Below are positions 1-10,178 of a DNA stretch of 64,000 nt, piece by piece. The position numbers were made by a program, and so were the translations under genes. The stretch's first letter is position 1, and the number at the start of each line of letters is the position of its first letter. The DNA comes from Blasia pusilla (taxonomy: Eukaryota > Marchantiophyta > Marchantiopsida > Blasiales): NCBI GenBank assembly GCA_050084515.1, contig CM114272.1, forward strand, positions 22,754,001 through 22,818,000, read 5' to 3'. The notes under the pieces are model-generated. The model was not told the DNA's origin. It was given only the letters and a program-made list of their open reading frames with translations, and did no database searches.

Positions 1-557
1 TCATTAAGTAGTGTCTGTCGTAGTCTTGGACGGTGCTTGAGACTGGGATGTCTCTAGAGAGAGAAGCAAGTGATGAAGGTACCATATGAGAGGAGGGAGA
101 CACTTATATAGACTCCGACAGGTTATAGACCTCAAGATATAGAAAACCCTCTAATCTTTAAAACACGGAACAAAAGGTAGGGTAGCTTTGTTAGCTTCAC
201 TACCACCGGCGTGGGAGCTGTCACTACATCGGACGCGAATGGGCCCGTTTGCACGGCCCTGATTGAAGAGTTACAATGATCATAGTCTGAGTGTACAAAC
301 AAAAAAATAGAACAATCAGGCTCAAAGACATCGATCAAACAAAAGCCTCGACATTAATCCACAGATTACAGACGAGACGACAACCACGGACTGCGATCGC
401 AAGGCCGGCTGCACAAGGGCCGCCACGTGCTTGTATTGGTTGAGGTGGAGAGGGCTTAGTTCGGACAGGCCACAAGTGGTCAAAAGCAGTTTAGGGGCTT
501 TTCCTGGTTGCAGTGGAGAGGATTTAATCTAATTCACACTTGGCGGTGTTGGAGAGA
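1..557. other. upstream region of the coiled-coil gene
   Basis: No gene is supported here. A CACGTG G-box core lies at 424-429, about 130 bases before the first ATG of the coiled-coil gene. G-boxes bind bZIP/bHLH factors in plants, but one hexamer can occur by chance, so a promoter role is only inferred. No clear TATA box was identified at a convincing distance. Confidence 0.3.
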
Positions 558-1248
558 ATGGGAAAGCGAAAGTCTGCATCAGATGGGAATCCTTTGAATT
601 CTAATTCGAAGGTCAAAGTGGTTGCTGGAGGTAAGAAAGGCGAGGCTTCAAGAATTCCATGCTCTACTGTTGCAGAGCCACTAACGCGCTTACCATTGAG
701 CAAGCCCAGAAATGCACACGTTCATGGGGAGGATCACAAGAAGGAGACTATGGAGAACCAAATTTCAATGAATGCACATGTTCAGGGGAGGGAGTTCAAG
801 GGGGAAGACATAGACAGCCTTCTACAACTTGCTTACATTGCAGCAAAAATCGATACGGAGGCTTCATCTCGCCATGAAGCTGAGCGGGCGGGCCGTGTTT
901 TCAGAGATTAAAGAGAATAGGCAGCATGTGGATGAGTTATTGCAGAAGATTACGAAAAAGACTGGAGAGAATGAAGAATATCGGCTGAAGGTGGCTGAGC
1001 TATTGAGGGAGATTGCAAAAAAGACAGCAGAGAATGAAGAGCACCGGCTGCAGGTATCTGAGCTATCGAAGGAGATTACGAACAAGACTGCAGAGAATGA
1101 AGAGCACCGGCTGCAGGTGTCTGAGCTATCGAAGGAGATTACAAAAAAGAGTGCAGAGAATGAAGACCAACTCAAGAAGCTAGAAAAAGAGGGTCCACAT
1201 ATGTACGTACTCAATAGCCAGCGATGGCTTATCGTGCTCCTCGTATAA
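558..1248 (+). pseudogene. coiled-coil protein gene, frame-shifted
   Basis: Two overlapping open frames appear to form one gene. The first runs from ATG 558 to a stop at 909-911. It starts with a basic, possibly nuclear-targeting segment (GKRK) and is rich in Lys, Glu and His. The second frame is open through about 829-1248 and is a highly charged coiled coil: about three and a half copies of a 21-residue unit with leucine or isoleucine at heptad spacing (core AENEEHRLQVSEL). The hand-over near 890-905 contains a run of four T, so a one-base indel is the simplest explanation; an unseen intron is the alternative. ATG 558 was chosen because the open frame before it has no ATG. I recognise no family. 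Base use is coding-like and no transposon termini flank it, so it is the best candidate for a host gene here, probably broken. Confidence 0.45.
949..1173 (+). repeat. 63-bp tandem repeat encoding three-heptad coiled-coil units
   Basis: Copies begin at 949, 1012, 1075 and 1138, exactly 63 bases apart; the last is partial. Copies 2 and 3 differ at only a few bases, copy 1 more. Because 63 bases encode 21 residues (three heptads), each duplication lengthens the coiled coil without changing register. Confidence 0.85.
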
Positions 1249-2167
1249 GCTGACCAACATTGTGACCACAACCAAGAAGACGTCAACATTTGGGCAAGTA
1301 CAAGATCTCCTCATGCCCCAAGAATGAGGAAAGAAACTCTATCCGCCTCAGGCAGGGCTTCAGAATTGTAGATAATTCTATGTTGTGTATCATGCACACT
1401 ACTGTTGATCCGTCACTTTAGTGTTACAACGTGTTTCCATAGCACCAGAGACATTTGGGTAACGGGGCAGCTACATCCATGGTACTTGCGATTCTCCTCG
1501 GATGAAACGCGACAGATTTTTGCCGGGAATACAAGAAAACGCGGAGATGGAACAGAAATGAAAAGAAGTGTCTAACAGCTTTTTTGAAAAATGCACAAGT
1601 ATTTAGCAAAATAAAGAACTCACAAGGCAGAAATTCACCAATGGAGTTGAGTCGGATACTTCCACTCGAATCAAGCGTAACCCCACACCCTCCTTCTACT
1701 TTCACACACAAAGCCCTCCACAAAGCTCTCGAGAGAAATGAAGAGTCAGAGCGCGAAAGAGAGAGAGATTTCCCGCCTTTGGACGACGGCATGCTTAAAC
1801 GAAGCCCGTAGGTTTAGGCTTCTAAAACTTAGGGTTAACTTCATTTCCTCACATTTCCTTCTTAAGATCTCTAATTACAATATCTTCTCCAGACCCCTAA
1901 AAAATCAAAACTTAAAAGGAACACCCACACATCGTAAAAAAAATCGTAAACCCTAAATTTGGTATAATATTTTTTTCTGCCCCTTACTTCCTTGAACAAC
2001 TTCCATGTACAAACAGAGAATTAATTTTGCCCTATTTTTATTATAAGCGTTTCCTTATATTAAAAATACCCTTAAGTTCTTCCACAAAATTTTATAAGTC
2101 TTCCACGAAATCGAATTTAAAAACCCTATACTTTGTCGTACGTGATGAGTCTCTTCCGTGGAAGTGA
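1249..2167. other. non-coding, AT-rich; probably holds the 5' end of Helitron-1
   Basis: No supported gene. From about 1800 the DNA becomes AT-rich. A purine-rich stretch (1745-1770) produces short spurious reading frames. The 5' TC terminus of the + strand Helitron should lie here, but no copy of the TCTATACTA-type start seen elsewhere in the window is present. An A|TC at 1867-1869 followed by TCTAATTACA is possible, not established. Confidence 0.4.
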
Positions 2168-2353
2168 GACCCCCGAGGTTACGCTATAGATAGTTGCCCT
2201 CTTGAAGATCTTGATAATGAGGAATATTCTTCTACTTCCCTCTATGATTCAGAGGGATGGTATGTTGGTGATGAGTTCGACAGGGAATATAGGCGTGTGG
2301 ATTATGCGGATTTAGACATTAGTGACGATAGTCGAGATATTGGAGATAAGTAG
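2168..2353 (+). other. acidic 61-codon open stretch, possible leader exon
   Basis: An open frame of 61 codons between stops at 2165 and 2351 is strongly acidic and Tyr/Ser-rich and has no ATG. It lies about 280 bases before the Rep/helicase frame, whose first 45 codons are also acidic. It may be an N-terminal exon of the same Helitron protein or a captured fragment. I recognise no domain. Confidence 0.3.
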
Positions 2354-2630
2354 CCAAAAGAGTACTATATATTGTTTATATTCAATTAATCATCAAAAAA
2401 CCATGTTCGTTTTGTTTTCAGATATGTCTGTTTGAGATTGCTGAGGTGAGCAAACAATCAAGTTTCATTCTTTGGGAGTGGAGTGACTCAAAAAAGTAAG
2501 TCTACTCTGCTTGTGTACTAATATTCATGTGTGGAGATTTAGTATCCTTTTCTATTGACTATTTATTTTATTATTTTAAAATATTTATTTTATTAAAATA
2601 ATTGTATGGATAATGCAAGATACTTTATAA

Positions 2631-5600
2631 ATGAGTGTTGAAGATTTACGCTTTAGCGATGGTGAGTTCTACGTTCCTCTTGATGAACAAGAAAGGAATT
2701 ATACACCTATAGATGTTGACATCGTAGAGGTAATACAAATAGCAAGTCCGGAGTATGTTCCATCTGAGGATAAGCCAAGGACAACCTCTGATTTTGACGA
2801 TATTATATCTGCTGAGATCCCCAATCCTATCACTCATCCTAGGCTACATTCTCCTGTAAGAAATTTTATGATTCATGGTCCGTGTGGAGTAACACATCCA
2901 ACTGCACCTTGCACGGATAAAACGACAAAAATATGTTCCAAAGGATACCCAATGCCCTTTGCATCAATGACAATGGAAAATGAGGATGGATATCCTGTTT
3001 ATAAGAGGTAATTTATTGGTTTTGTTGTTTATTTCATGATTTAATGCTCTTTCATTGATTTGGTATGTATTTTTCTCAACTATTAACAAGCCCTATATGT
3101 GTTTATGCAGGCGTGATAATGGTAGATTGATCAATAAGTCAAATCATGACTTCGATAATTGTTGGGTGGTTCCATATAATCCAATGTTATGTACTTTATT
3201 TGATTGTCATATAAATTTGGAGATAACAAATAACATCTTGGCCGTAAAGTACTTTTATAAGTATGTATACAAGGGATCTGATGCCATATCATATACCTTG
3301 GCAAATACTACATCATGCGAGGATACTATTGATGAGACATCATTATATCTTGATGCAAGGTATTTTGATCCTTCTATCTTTCAAGATCTCCCTATTTTTT
3401 CCTATGATATTATGTGGGAGCCTAACAATATTTATATTGTGTGGTATGAAGGTATTTTTCTTCTTCAGAAGCATGTTGGCGAATCTTCAAGTTTAGTCTG
3501 CATGCAGAGCAACCAAGTATTGTGAGATTGATTGTTCATCTTCTAGACAGTCAAATGGTATATTTTCATGGGCAAGATTCATTGGGTAATATTCTGGAGC
3601 AAAGTAAGGAAACCACTCTCACTCAATGGTTTGCAACAAATGTTTCTGATTCGACTGCACGACAATATCTTTATTTGGAGTTCCCTTCTCATTACTCTTG
3701 GAATAAGAAGCAATGGCATCTGCGTAAACGTGCAAGAAAAGGATGTGGACATCCTATTGGACGTTTGTATATGACAAACCCAGGTAAAATTTCTATTCTC
3801 TATGAGATTACAATTATTAAGGCAAAATTTTAGTTAAAGTCATAAACACATTCGTGCTTCCTTCCTAATATTTTTTTTGGCTAATCCTAGCTGAAGGGGA
3901 GCGTCATTGGTTACGATTACTTCTCCATCATGTGAGAGGAGCTCAATCATATCAAGATTTGAGAACTATCGATGGTGTAGTTTATCCTACCTTCAAAGAG
4001 ACTGCTATTCAAATGGGACTTTTGGAGGACGATAGAGAGATCTTTTCTTGCTTTGAAGAGGCGGTTGTCATTCGCACTGGCTATTCATTACGTCTACTCT
4101 TTGCCATTTATCTTCTATATAATACACCTTCTCTTCCAGCTATAGTGTGGGAACATTTTTTGGTTCCATTAATTGAAGATCTTCTACATCAAAAGCGTGA
4201 GGTAATATGCATGCCTTTTGTTAAGTTCATTTTTCTCTTATGAGTTTTTTAATATATTTTATTTATGTTTTAACTTCTATATTTGTTCCTTGTAACAGAG
4301 AGTTGGTATTCCGACCCTTCCATTGGATGTTCATATTATTAATCTTGCGTTATTGGAGGTCCATTACCATCTTCAAGATCATGGTAAGAGTATGGCGGAC
4401 TTCCCCGAAATGCCTCAACCAGATTTCCAAGCTCGTAATTTATCTATTTCGCGTCTAGAAGAGGAAGAGCTATGCTACGATCATGATATGCTTTGTGAAC
4501 ATGTGAGAGCAGGAGAGATGTCTTTAAATGATGGACAACGCGCTATTTGGGAAGTTATTTGTAATGCTTTTCGCGATATCTTGCAGGATGCGCCACCTTC
4601 TGTAAGTGGATATTATGTATAGTATATTTTATTATTATTTTTTTACACTTTTTATTTCTTTAAGTTTTATTCTTTTAAAGTGCTTTTTTCAGAATTTAAA
4701 AATATGGATTTTTCAGGCAAAACTTTTCTTTATCGATGGTCCTGGCGGAACAGGAAAAACATTTTTGTACAACCTTCTCCTTGCAATGGTACGGAGCGAG
4801 GGTCATATAGTTCTTGCTGTTGCCTCTTCGGGGATTGCCGCTTTATTATTGGATGGAGGTCGTACTGCTCATTCTCGATTCAAGATTCCTATTCAAGTAC
4901 ATGAAAGTTCCACTTGCAAGTAAGTCTAGATTTAAGATTTATTTTCCTTTTATGGCATGCAATTTATTATTTTATTCTTTGATTATCCTTCATAAATGTT
5001 CCTCACATATTGTTTTGTTTTCGATTTTCCAGCCTATCAGTCAATAGTCATATGGCCCACCTTATACAAAAGGCGAAGTTGATCGTGTGGGATGAAGCTC
5101 CTATGACTCATCGTCACGCATTTGAGGCTGTTAATCGTACTTTCCAAGATATCATGGGTTTGATGGATCCTCGATTACGAGATTTGCCTTTTGGGGGGGA
5201 GATCGTTTTATTTGGTGGTGACTTTCGACAACTTCTTCCAGTTGTTCGTCGTGGAGATCGTGCCACAGTTGTGCGTGCAACACTTAGGAGATCTCTTATT
5301 TGGCTTGACGTGAGATTATTGAAACTCACTACCAACATGAGAGTTAATACTATACAAGATATTAAGGAATAAACCTAATATTTCCTTTCATGTGGTTTTG
5401 GTTTATTTTTTATATTTACTTATTCCTTCATCTTATATTTATTATCAGGATATGCACGAGAAGAGAAAGAATCGTTTGCAACGTGGTTATTAGAGGTAGG
5501 AGAGGGTCGTGTACCGTTACATTTGGACCTTGGAGAGGATTTTATACAAGTTCCGGATGCGATAATTGTTAAAACCACAAGGATTAATGATTTCATTGAC

Positions 5601-6390
5601 ATTGTTTATGGACACAATGTTCATAAGTGGAGTGACATTGATTTCTTGAGGGGTACATCCATTTTGTCAACCAAGAATACTAATGTGGATATTATAAACG
5701 GAGAAATCATGTCTCGATTTCCAGGAGAGGTAATATTTATATTCTTGAATATCATTATTCTATTTTGATTGTTCTACTGCTACATTTTTCTATCATCTCT
5801 CTTATTATTAATGATTTATTTTGTTTTTGCAGGAGCATACTTTCTTGAGTGCTGATTCTGTTTCTGACGATGAGATGAGACTTGTGTATCCAATAGAATT
5901 TTTGAATACATGTTTACCATCTTGATTGCCACCTCATTGTTTAACTTTGAAGATTGGAGCTCCGATAATGCTATTACGGAATATGAATGGAGGAAAGGGA
6001 CAAGCAAACGGGACTCGGCTGGTGATAGCTGGATTTAGTCGGCATCTTATAGATGCAACAATTATCACGGGAAAAAACATTGGAGCTCGAGTTTTCATTC
6101 CACGCATTCCATTGATTGCTTCCGATTCCGGCCTACCTTTTGATTTACGACGATTTCAATTTCCTATCCGTCCTACTTTTGCAATGACTATTAATAGGTC
6201 TCAAGGTCAAACATTAGATAGAGTTGGTATTTACTTGCCCAATCCAGTATTTTCTCATGGGCAATTGTATGTTGCCTTGTCAAGAGTAGGCTCGAGGAAT
6301 TCTATTCATATTATGACAGATAATGAAAATGCTACTAACAAAATAGGTATTTACACTAGGAATGTTGTATATAATGAAGTGCTAAATTAA
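2631..6390 (+). pseudogene. Helitron Rep/Pif1-like helicase, intron-split, inactivated
   Basis: Relic of the Helitron replicase-helicase. Inferred exons: 2631-3007, 3111-3359, 3452-3783, 3891-4201, 4299-4601, 4717-4919, 5033 to about 5370, 5449-5729, 5833-6390. Nearly all junctions are GT-AG and keep frame; the donor after about 5370 is not found. The Rep part shows the Cys-rich block (HGPCG, then CSKGYP) and the tyrosine motif KYFYKYVYKG near 3247-3276. The HUH histidine motif normally just upstream is absent and replaced by acidic sequence. The helicase part shows Walker A (DGPGGTGKT, about 4735-4761), motif II (WDEAP), motif III (GGDFRQ) and motif VI (NRSQGQT, then YVALSR). A TGA at 5923-5925 replaces the Gly codon usual in this family. 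Missing HUH, the premature stop and the lost donor mean no working transposase. It is the best-preserved of three such relics here. Confidence 0.88.
3360..3451 (+). other. 92-bp intron bounded by a duplicated AAGGTATTTT
   Basis: This segment interrupts the Rep domain between DAR and YFSSSEACW. It begins GTATTTTG and ends ATGAAG, and its removal restores frame. The 10-mer AAGGTATTTT occurs across both ends, so donor and acceptor are copies of one exon sequence. That is the pattern expected if the intron arose by an insertion with target duplication, or by a tandem duplication containing AGGT. Confidence 0.7.
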
Positions 6391-6478
6391 ATTAAAATAA
6401 CATTATATATGTGAAGTTTTATATTGATGCGTATTTTCTAAATTTTATAATGCTTCACTTATTGATACTAGTAAGAAT

Positions 6479-6497
6479 GCCCGTGCGATGCACGGGC
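6479..6497 (-). repeat. 3' terminal hairpin of Helitron-A
   Basis: Perfect 8-bp stem with a 3-base loop (GCCCGTGC-ATC-GCACGGGC on the minus strand), 7 bases before the terminal CTAG. This is the canonical Helitron rolling-circle termination hairpin and the only fully intact one in the window. Confidence 0.9.
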
Positions 6498-7527
6498 GCC
6501 AAATTAGCAAGGATAAAAGATGGTTACGGTGCATAGTTTGGACGGAGGTCTGATTATAGAGATAGATGGCGATGCACGGCATACCTACATATTCAAGACG
6601 TATGGTGCGGACAATGAACTTGCCCTAAAACACACACCCACAGGGAGCAGATGTCGGGTACTAAATAGGCTATTTGGGAAGCTTCATGGCCAGAAATTCC
6701 AAGTTGCGTTGGAGACGTAACCTTGCGAAGTGATACTCCACATGCCTTGTTGTTTTTGACCCAAAATTCCGATTCATAACAATGACCTATTCAATAAAAT
6801 TGTGTTTATCCACATTCTAATCACACAACAAGAATCTCTTGATTTTTCGGATGAAACAGGACCCTCTGTTGTATAACATATGCCATGAAGATGTCAATTT
6901 AGATTAATCACCATAAATATCTGCCTTCGTATTGAGCTTTGAAGTTCACAATGGCCATGAAATTTTGTGGTGTGAGAGAATTCCTGATTGTAAAATTTCA
7001 GACTCGAAAATGATCCCTGAATCGCTCTGGTCGCTCTCATTTGCCGATCCCAAAACGAATGAACTTTCAAAAAAAATTCGCGTTGCCTAGCCCAACCCCT
7101 GCCGGTAACCTGACCGGCAGGTGCGAAGGCTCCCTACATACGCGTTCGGAGCGTAGATGTAGTCCGCATTGATGGATGGAAATGCTGCATTGGTGCGCAT
7201 AGAGAAGAGAAGAAAGTGGCGAGAAAGTTAACGGTCCAAGGTCCCGGTAGCGATCCTGGTCTGCTCTCCGCATCGGGCTCTAGGCGGAGTCTGGCGGACG
7301 GGAACTCTGCGCAAATCCAAGCTAGTTCAATCAATCATGGCGTTTTCCTTCTTGCGTGTGATTGGTTTGTGTGAACGTGCGGTCGTTTTGGTGGAAAGGG
7401 GGTCTTTGGATATCAAGGAACAACAATTGTAGTCAGATTGTTGTCTCATCGAGGGGATCGTATAGGCTAATCGATTGACCTGTTGTCATTGCTTGCGGTA
7501 CCGGCCATCGTTCCATGTACCTTTGAA

Positions 7528-7656
7528 ATGGCAAATCTCAGTACTTTTGAGGATTATTTTCGAAGAGCGGATATCGATAAAGATGGCAAGATCAGTGGTG
7601 CAGAGGCGGTGGGATTTTTTCAGGGCGCAAACTTGCCTCAACATGTTTTAGCCAAG
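7528..7656 (+). pseudogene. captured first exon of an EH-domain (AtEH/Pan1-like) endocytic gene
   Basis: An ATG-initiated 43-codon stretch ends in AAG followed by GTGTCA, a plausible splice donor. It encodes the N-terminal half of an EH domain: an FEDYFRRAD helix, a complete EF-hand loop DIDKDGKISGAE (Asp at 1, 3, 5; Glu at 12), then FFQGANLP and VLAK. This matches the amino terminus of plant EH1/Pan1 proteins, which act in clathrin-mediated endocytosis with the TPLATE complex. In that family the domain continues directly into a Trp-containing segment, which is not found nearby. Only exon 1 and perhaps some 5' leader were captured, inside Helitron-A and on the strand opposite to it. The calcium-loop residues are intact, suggesting recent capture. 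It cannot give a functional protein alone; read-through adds 22 intron-encoded residues before a stop. Confidence 0.85.
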
Positions 7657-7725
7657 GTGTCAAATTCTTCTCTGTGCGACTTTGTAGTGCGCAAGTTGTG
7701 GTTGGTCACTACAGGACCCTAAACC

Positions 7726-7802
7726 CTCTCTGCAGGACTACCCTTCATGAGAAGATCATCACGCTGCAATAGCCAAGAGCAATTTTCTTCCTGGAGAGCT
7801 AT
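7726..7802 (-). repeat. internal module shared with the Helitron at 36-38 kb
   Basis: The reverse complement matches 37428-37509 at roughly 85-90% by eye. Both copies read as a similar peptide (ALQEEN, then QRDDLLMKG). The frame on the minus strand is open from 8033 to 7719. The segment may come from a captured coding exon; I do not recognise the protein. Together with the shared 3' ends it shows that the two Helitrons descend from one cargo-bearing ancestor. Confidence 0.7.
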
Positions 7803-9691
7803 CTGTTGATCTGGCTCAATAGGTACTATTTCCGTTAATGGAGTGCTTTTCCTCTTGACGAAAATATCAGTGTGTCTGGTAATTTGTTGTCTATTACAGG
7901 TCTCTGATTCTTCTGTACGAGTCTTCCCCTCTAGATTGCAAGCCTTGAATATCAGCAGGGAAGGGAAAAAAAACCTTGGTGACACACAATGCTGTCCGTT
8001 CGCCCTTTCTCTCCAACAAAGCATTCGTTGCAACCGTAGTACCTGAGGATGAAAAGTGAAAACTTGAATTCTTTACTGCCATAACTCAAAACCCACGGAT
8101 AAAAACGAAGGAAGCCAAAGATTCTAACTACGAGAAGCTTTCATGAAACCAGTGTTTCGGTTCGAAACCTGTCTCCGCAATTCTAAGTGTCTTCCGGACA
8201 CTTTGTAGACCTTCATGACTCAAATTACTTAAAAAAGTCGCAGAATGTGTGCATAGCAACCGCACTCGGGCAAACAACTTTGAAAGGCATTACAGCCTTC
8301 TACTATGACAACTGAAGGGAAGGAACTAGAAACTGATTGCTGGAAAGTGAAGTTGAAGCAGGGCTCTATTGTTCCAAACACAAAGAAAGTCACTATGCAG
8401 GACTGAGCTCGCTCTAGTTTGGGAAAAGGAAAGTCTTTTTAGTACCCATTCGTATCCAGTCTAATCTTTCGGTAAGAATCTTCTGCGATCTTGATATCTT
8501 TTGCCCTGTAACCTGATTCACCCATGCACCACGCAGACTCCCACTGAGTGAGATTCGCATCGCCCTCTTCTAGCTGGACTGAAATGTCCCACACTGCGCT
8601 CGAATCCATCGACTAACAACATTTGCACAGGCCCTAAATCAGACACAGCATTGTTCGCCTACATTCGAGGGCCCCACGATTATGAATTCTGGGCATTGGC
8701 GCAACTTCGTATACGCACCTCCTCCAGAATTCTCCTGATCCCCTCACGAGGTGCATCGTCATAATTGCTAGGATCCACCGATAGCAGCTTCACGAAACGC
8801 CAACCGGGTTCTCCAGGCACCTGAGCAAGTGCGCACTCTGCTTAGGTGCAACTGATGGGCAACAATGGCAAAAAGCGACAATTCTCGCTTTTTCATTTTG
8901 GAGACACTCTCCACACTGAGTCAGCCCGTGTGTTTTACTGATCGAAACACTTTCGTCAACATCTCAACGATTTTCGAGCCATGACACAATTCGGATCCGG
9001 ACTGGTTGCAACTCGTTCAGTGCACGAATCCAGAGCATTTCGAAAGGATACAAATCAGAATACAAATCTAACCTTCGGACCAGAAACAGGGCTTACTTTC
9101 GAATCGGATGGGAACAAAAAGCTCACCTTCACATTGGAACACAAATCTCCCCTTTCGATCGGAACATGGCTTTTCGGATCGAGGCTTCGTTCATACAACC
9201 ACACCTTCCTTCCACCCACGACTCCAACTTGCCCTTCGCTCCAACTTGCGCCCCAACTCCAACTTTCTCCCAGATCTCCTGTAACTTTCCACAATTATAC
9301 TTTTTTTACTACAGTAATTATGGTACCAATTGTGCGGATGAGGGCCTCACAAGCGTGGAACCAGTACCATATGCACACTTGTGAGAGCCGAAGCCTCGGA
9401 AGATTTTGTGTTGATGACCACCTCATAAGCCTCTAACCAATACCGTATGCACACTTGTGAAAATAGAGGCCGTGTAGCTCGTTCAAAAATAACGTGGCTT
9501 CTCACCCCACTCAAGTAGATGGCCGTCTAAATAAAATTTCAGTCAAATTTTAGACATTTTAGACCACCACTTGTGGAGGAGCTTCACTTCTTTGGGAACG
9601 GGGAGTTACCAAAAGAAGTAACCCCCTTCCTCACATTATAGTATAGATTCACTTATTGGTATGATTAATTTTGCATATGCTAAATTTTGAT

Positions 9692-9710
9692 GCCCGTGCA
9701 TTCTTACTAG
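9692..9710 (+). repeat. 3' terminus of Helitron-1, hairpin half deleted
   Basis: GCCCGTGCATTCTTACTAG then T. Compared with the intact terminus of Helitron-A, the bases between two GCAT-like repeats, including the second hairpin arm, are missing. A short-repeat deletion would explain this. Confidence 0.7.
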
Positions 9711-9728
9711 TCACTTTAAGGGTCCTCT

Positions 9729-10178
9729 GAAGGAGATTCCAGAAATGCAGTAACAGCTACAGCTAAGCTGGAAAGGGTGCGCGATCAGTCTGCAGCTGTT
9801 CACGATTCCAGCTCACCATCGGCTCCTATCTACATAGATCCGCAAATTAAAGTGTTTTCGAGAGGAGCCCCGAGTCTCGCGAAGACCTTGGCTAACTTGC
9901 TTTTGGATTCTCCTTGGTATCATCAGCACCTACTGGACAACGTGATGCCCTATCTCCTTTCTTTTCTAGAAAAGAACATCACGTACATGTTTCGAGAGGG
10001 AGATACTATTTCATCCGTTTGTCCGATGCGCCACACTTTCTGGTCCCGTCACGGTGGACATCCCTACCCACACTTCCCAATGAGAATCGTCTGCACGAAA
10101 ACACAGAGCAATTCACATGGGACGCCCCACGTCCGACGTTGCCCTTTCACTCCTCTGTATCACCGTCTTCTTGACTGA
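9729..10178 (+). other. unrecognised open reading stretch next to the Helitron end
   Basis: An open frame of about 150 codons without an early ATG begins about 20 bases after the Helitron-1 terminus and ends at TGA 10176-10178. Its first half looks coding (AKTLANLLLDSPWYHQ, no low complexity); the second half looks less so. It could be an exon of a gene disrupted by the Helitron or chance. No domain recognised. Confidence 0.25.

Larger units (their letters stand above)
6468..9647 (-). mobile_element. Helitron-A, non-autonomous, nested in Helitron-1
   Basis: On the minus strand it starts TCTATACTATAATG (9647 leftward) and ends with the perfect hairpin GCCCGTGCATCGCACGGGC (6479-6497), then ATTCTTACTAG at 6468. 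The + strand flanks are A (6467) and T (9648), the expected Helitron target. It is 3180 bp long, has no replicase, and sits in the 3' terminal region of Helitron-1, so it is younger. About 50 bases from its 5' end is AAAGAAGTGAAGC, shared with the starts of the elements at 31614 and 35994. Its last ~220 bases match the last ~200 of the element ending at 37976. Cargo includes an EH-domain exon on the opposite strand. Confidence 0.85.
2168..9710 (+). mobile_element. Helitron-1, autonomous-type relic (5' end unresolved)
   Basis: Helitrons move by rolling-circle replication, encode a Rep/Helicase, insert between A and T, and end in a short hairpin followed by CTRR. Here the Rep/helicase pseudogene (2631-6390) is followed by about 80 AT-rich bases, then by an entire minus-strand Helitron (6468-9647). 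Past the insert come 60 more bases ending GCCCGTGCATTCTTACTAG at 9692-9710, then T. That terminus matches the sequence after the hairpin of the inner element but lacks most of the second hairpin arm. The listed start is only the first Helitron-associated open frame, not the true 5' end. Confidence 0.65.
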
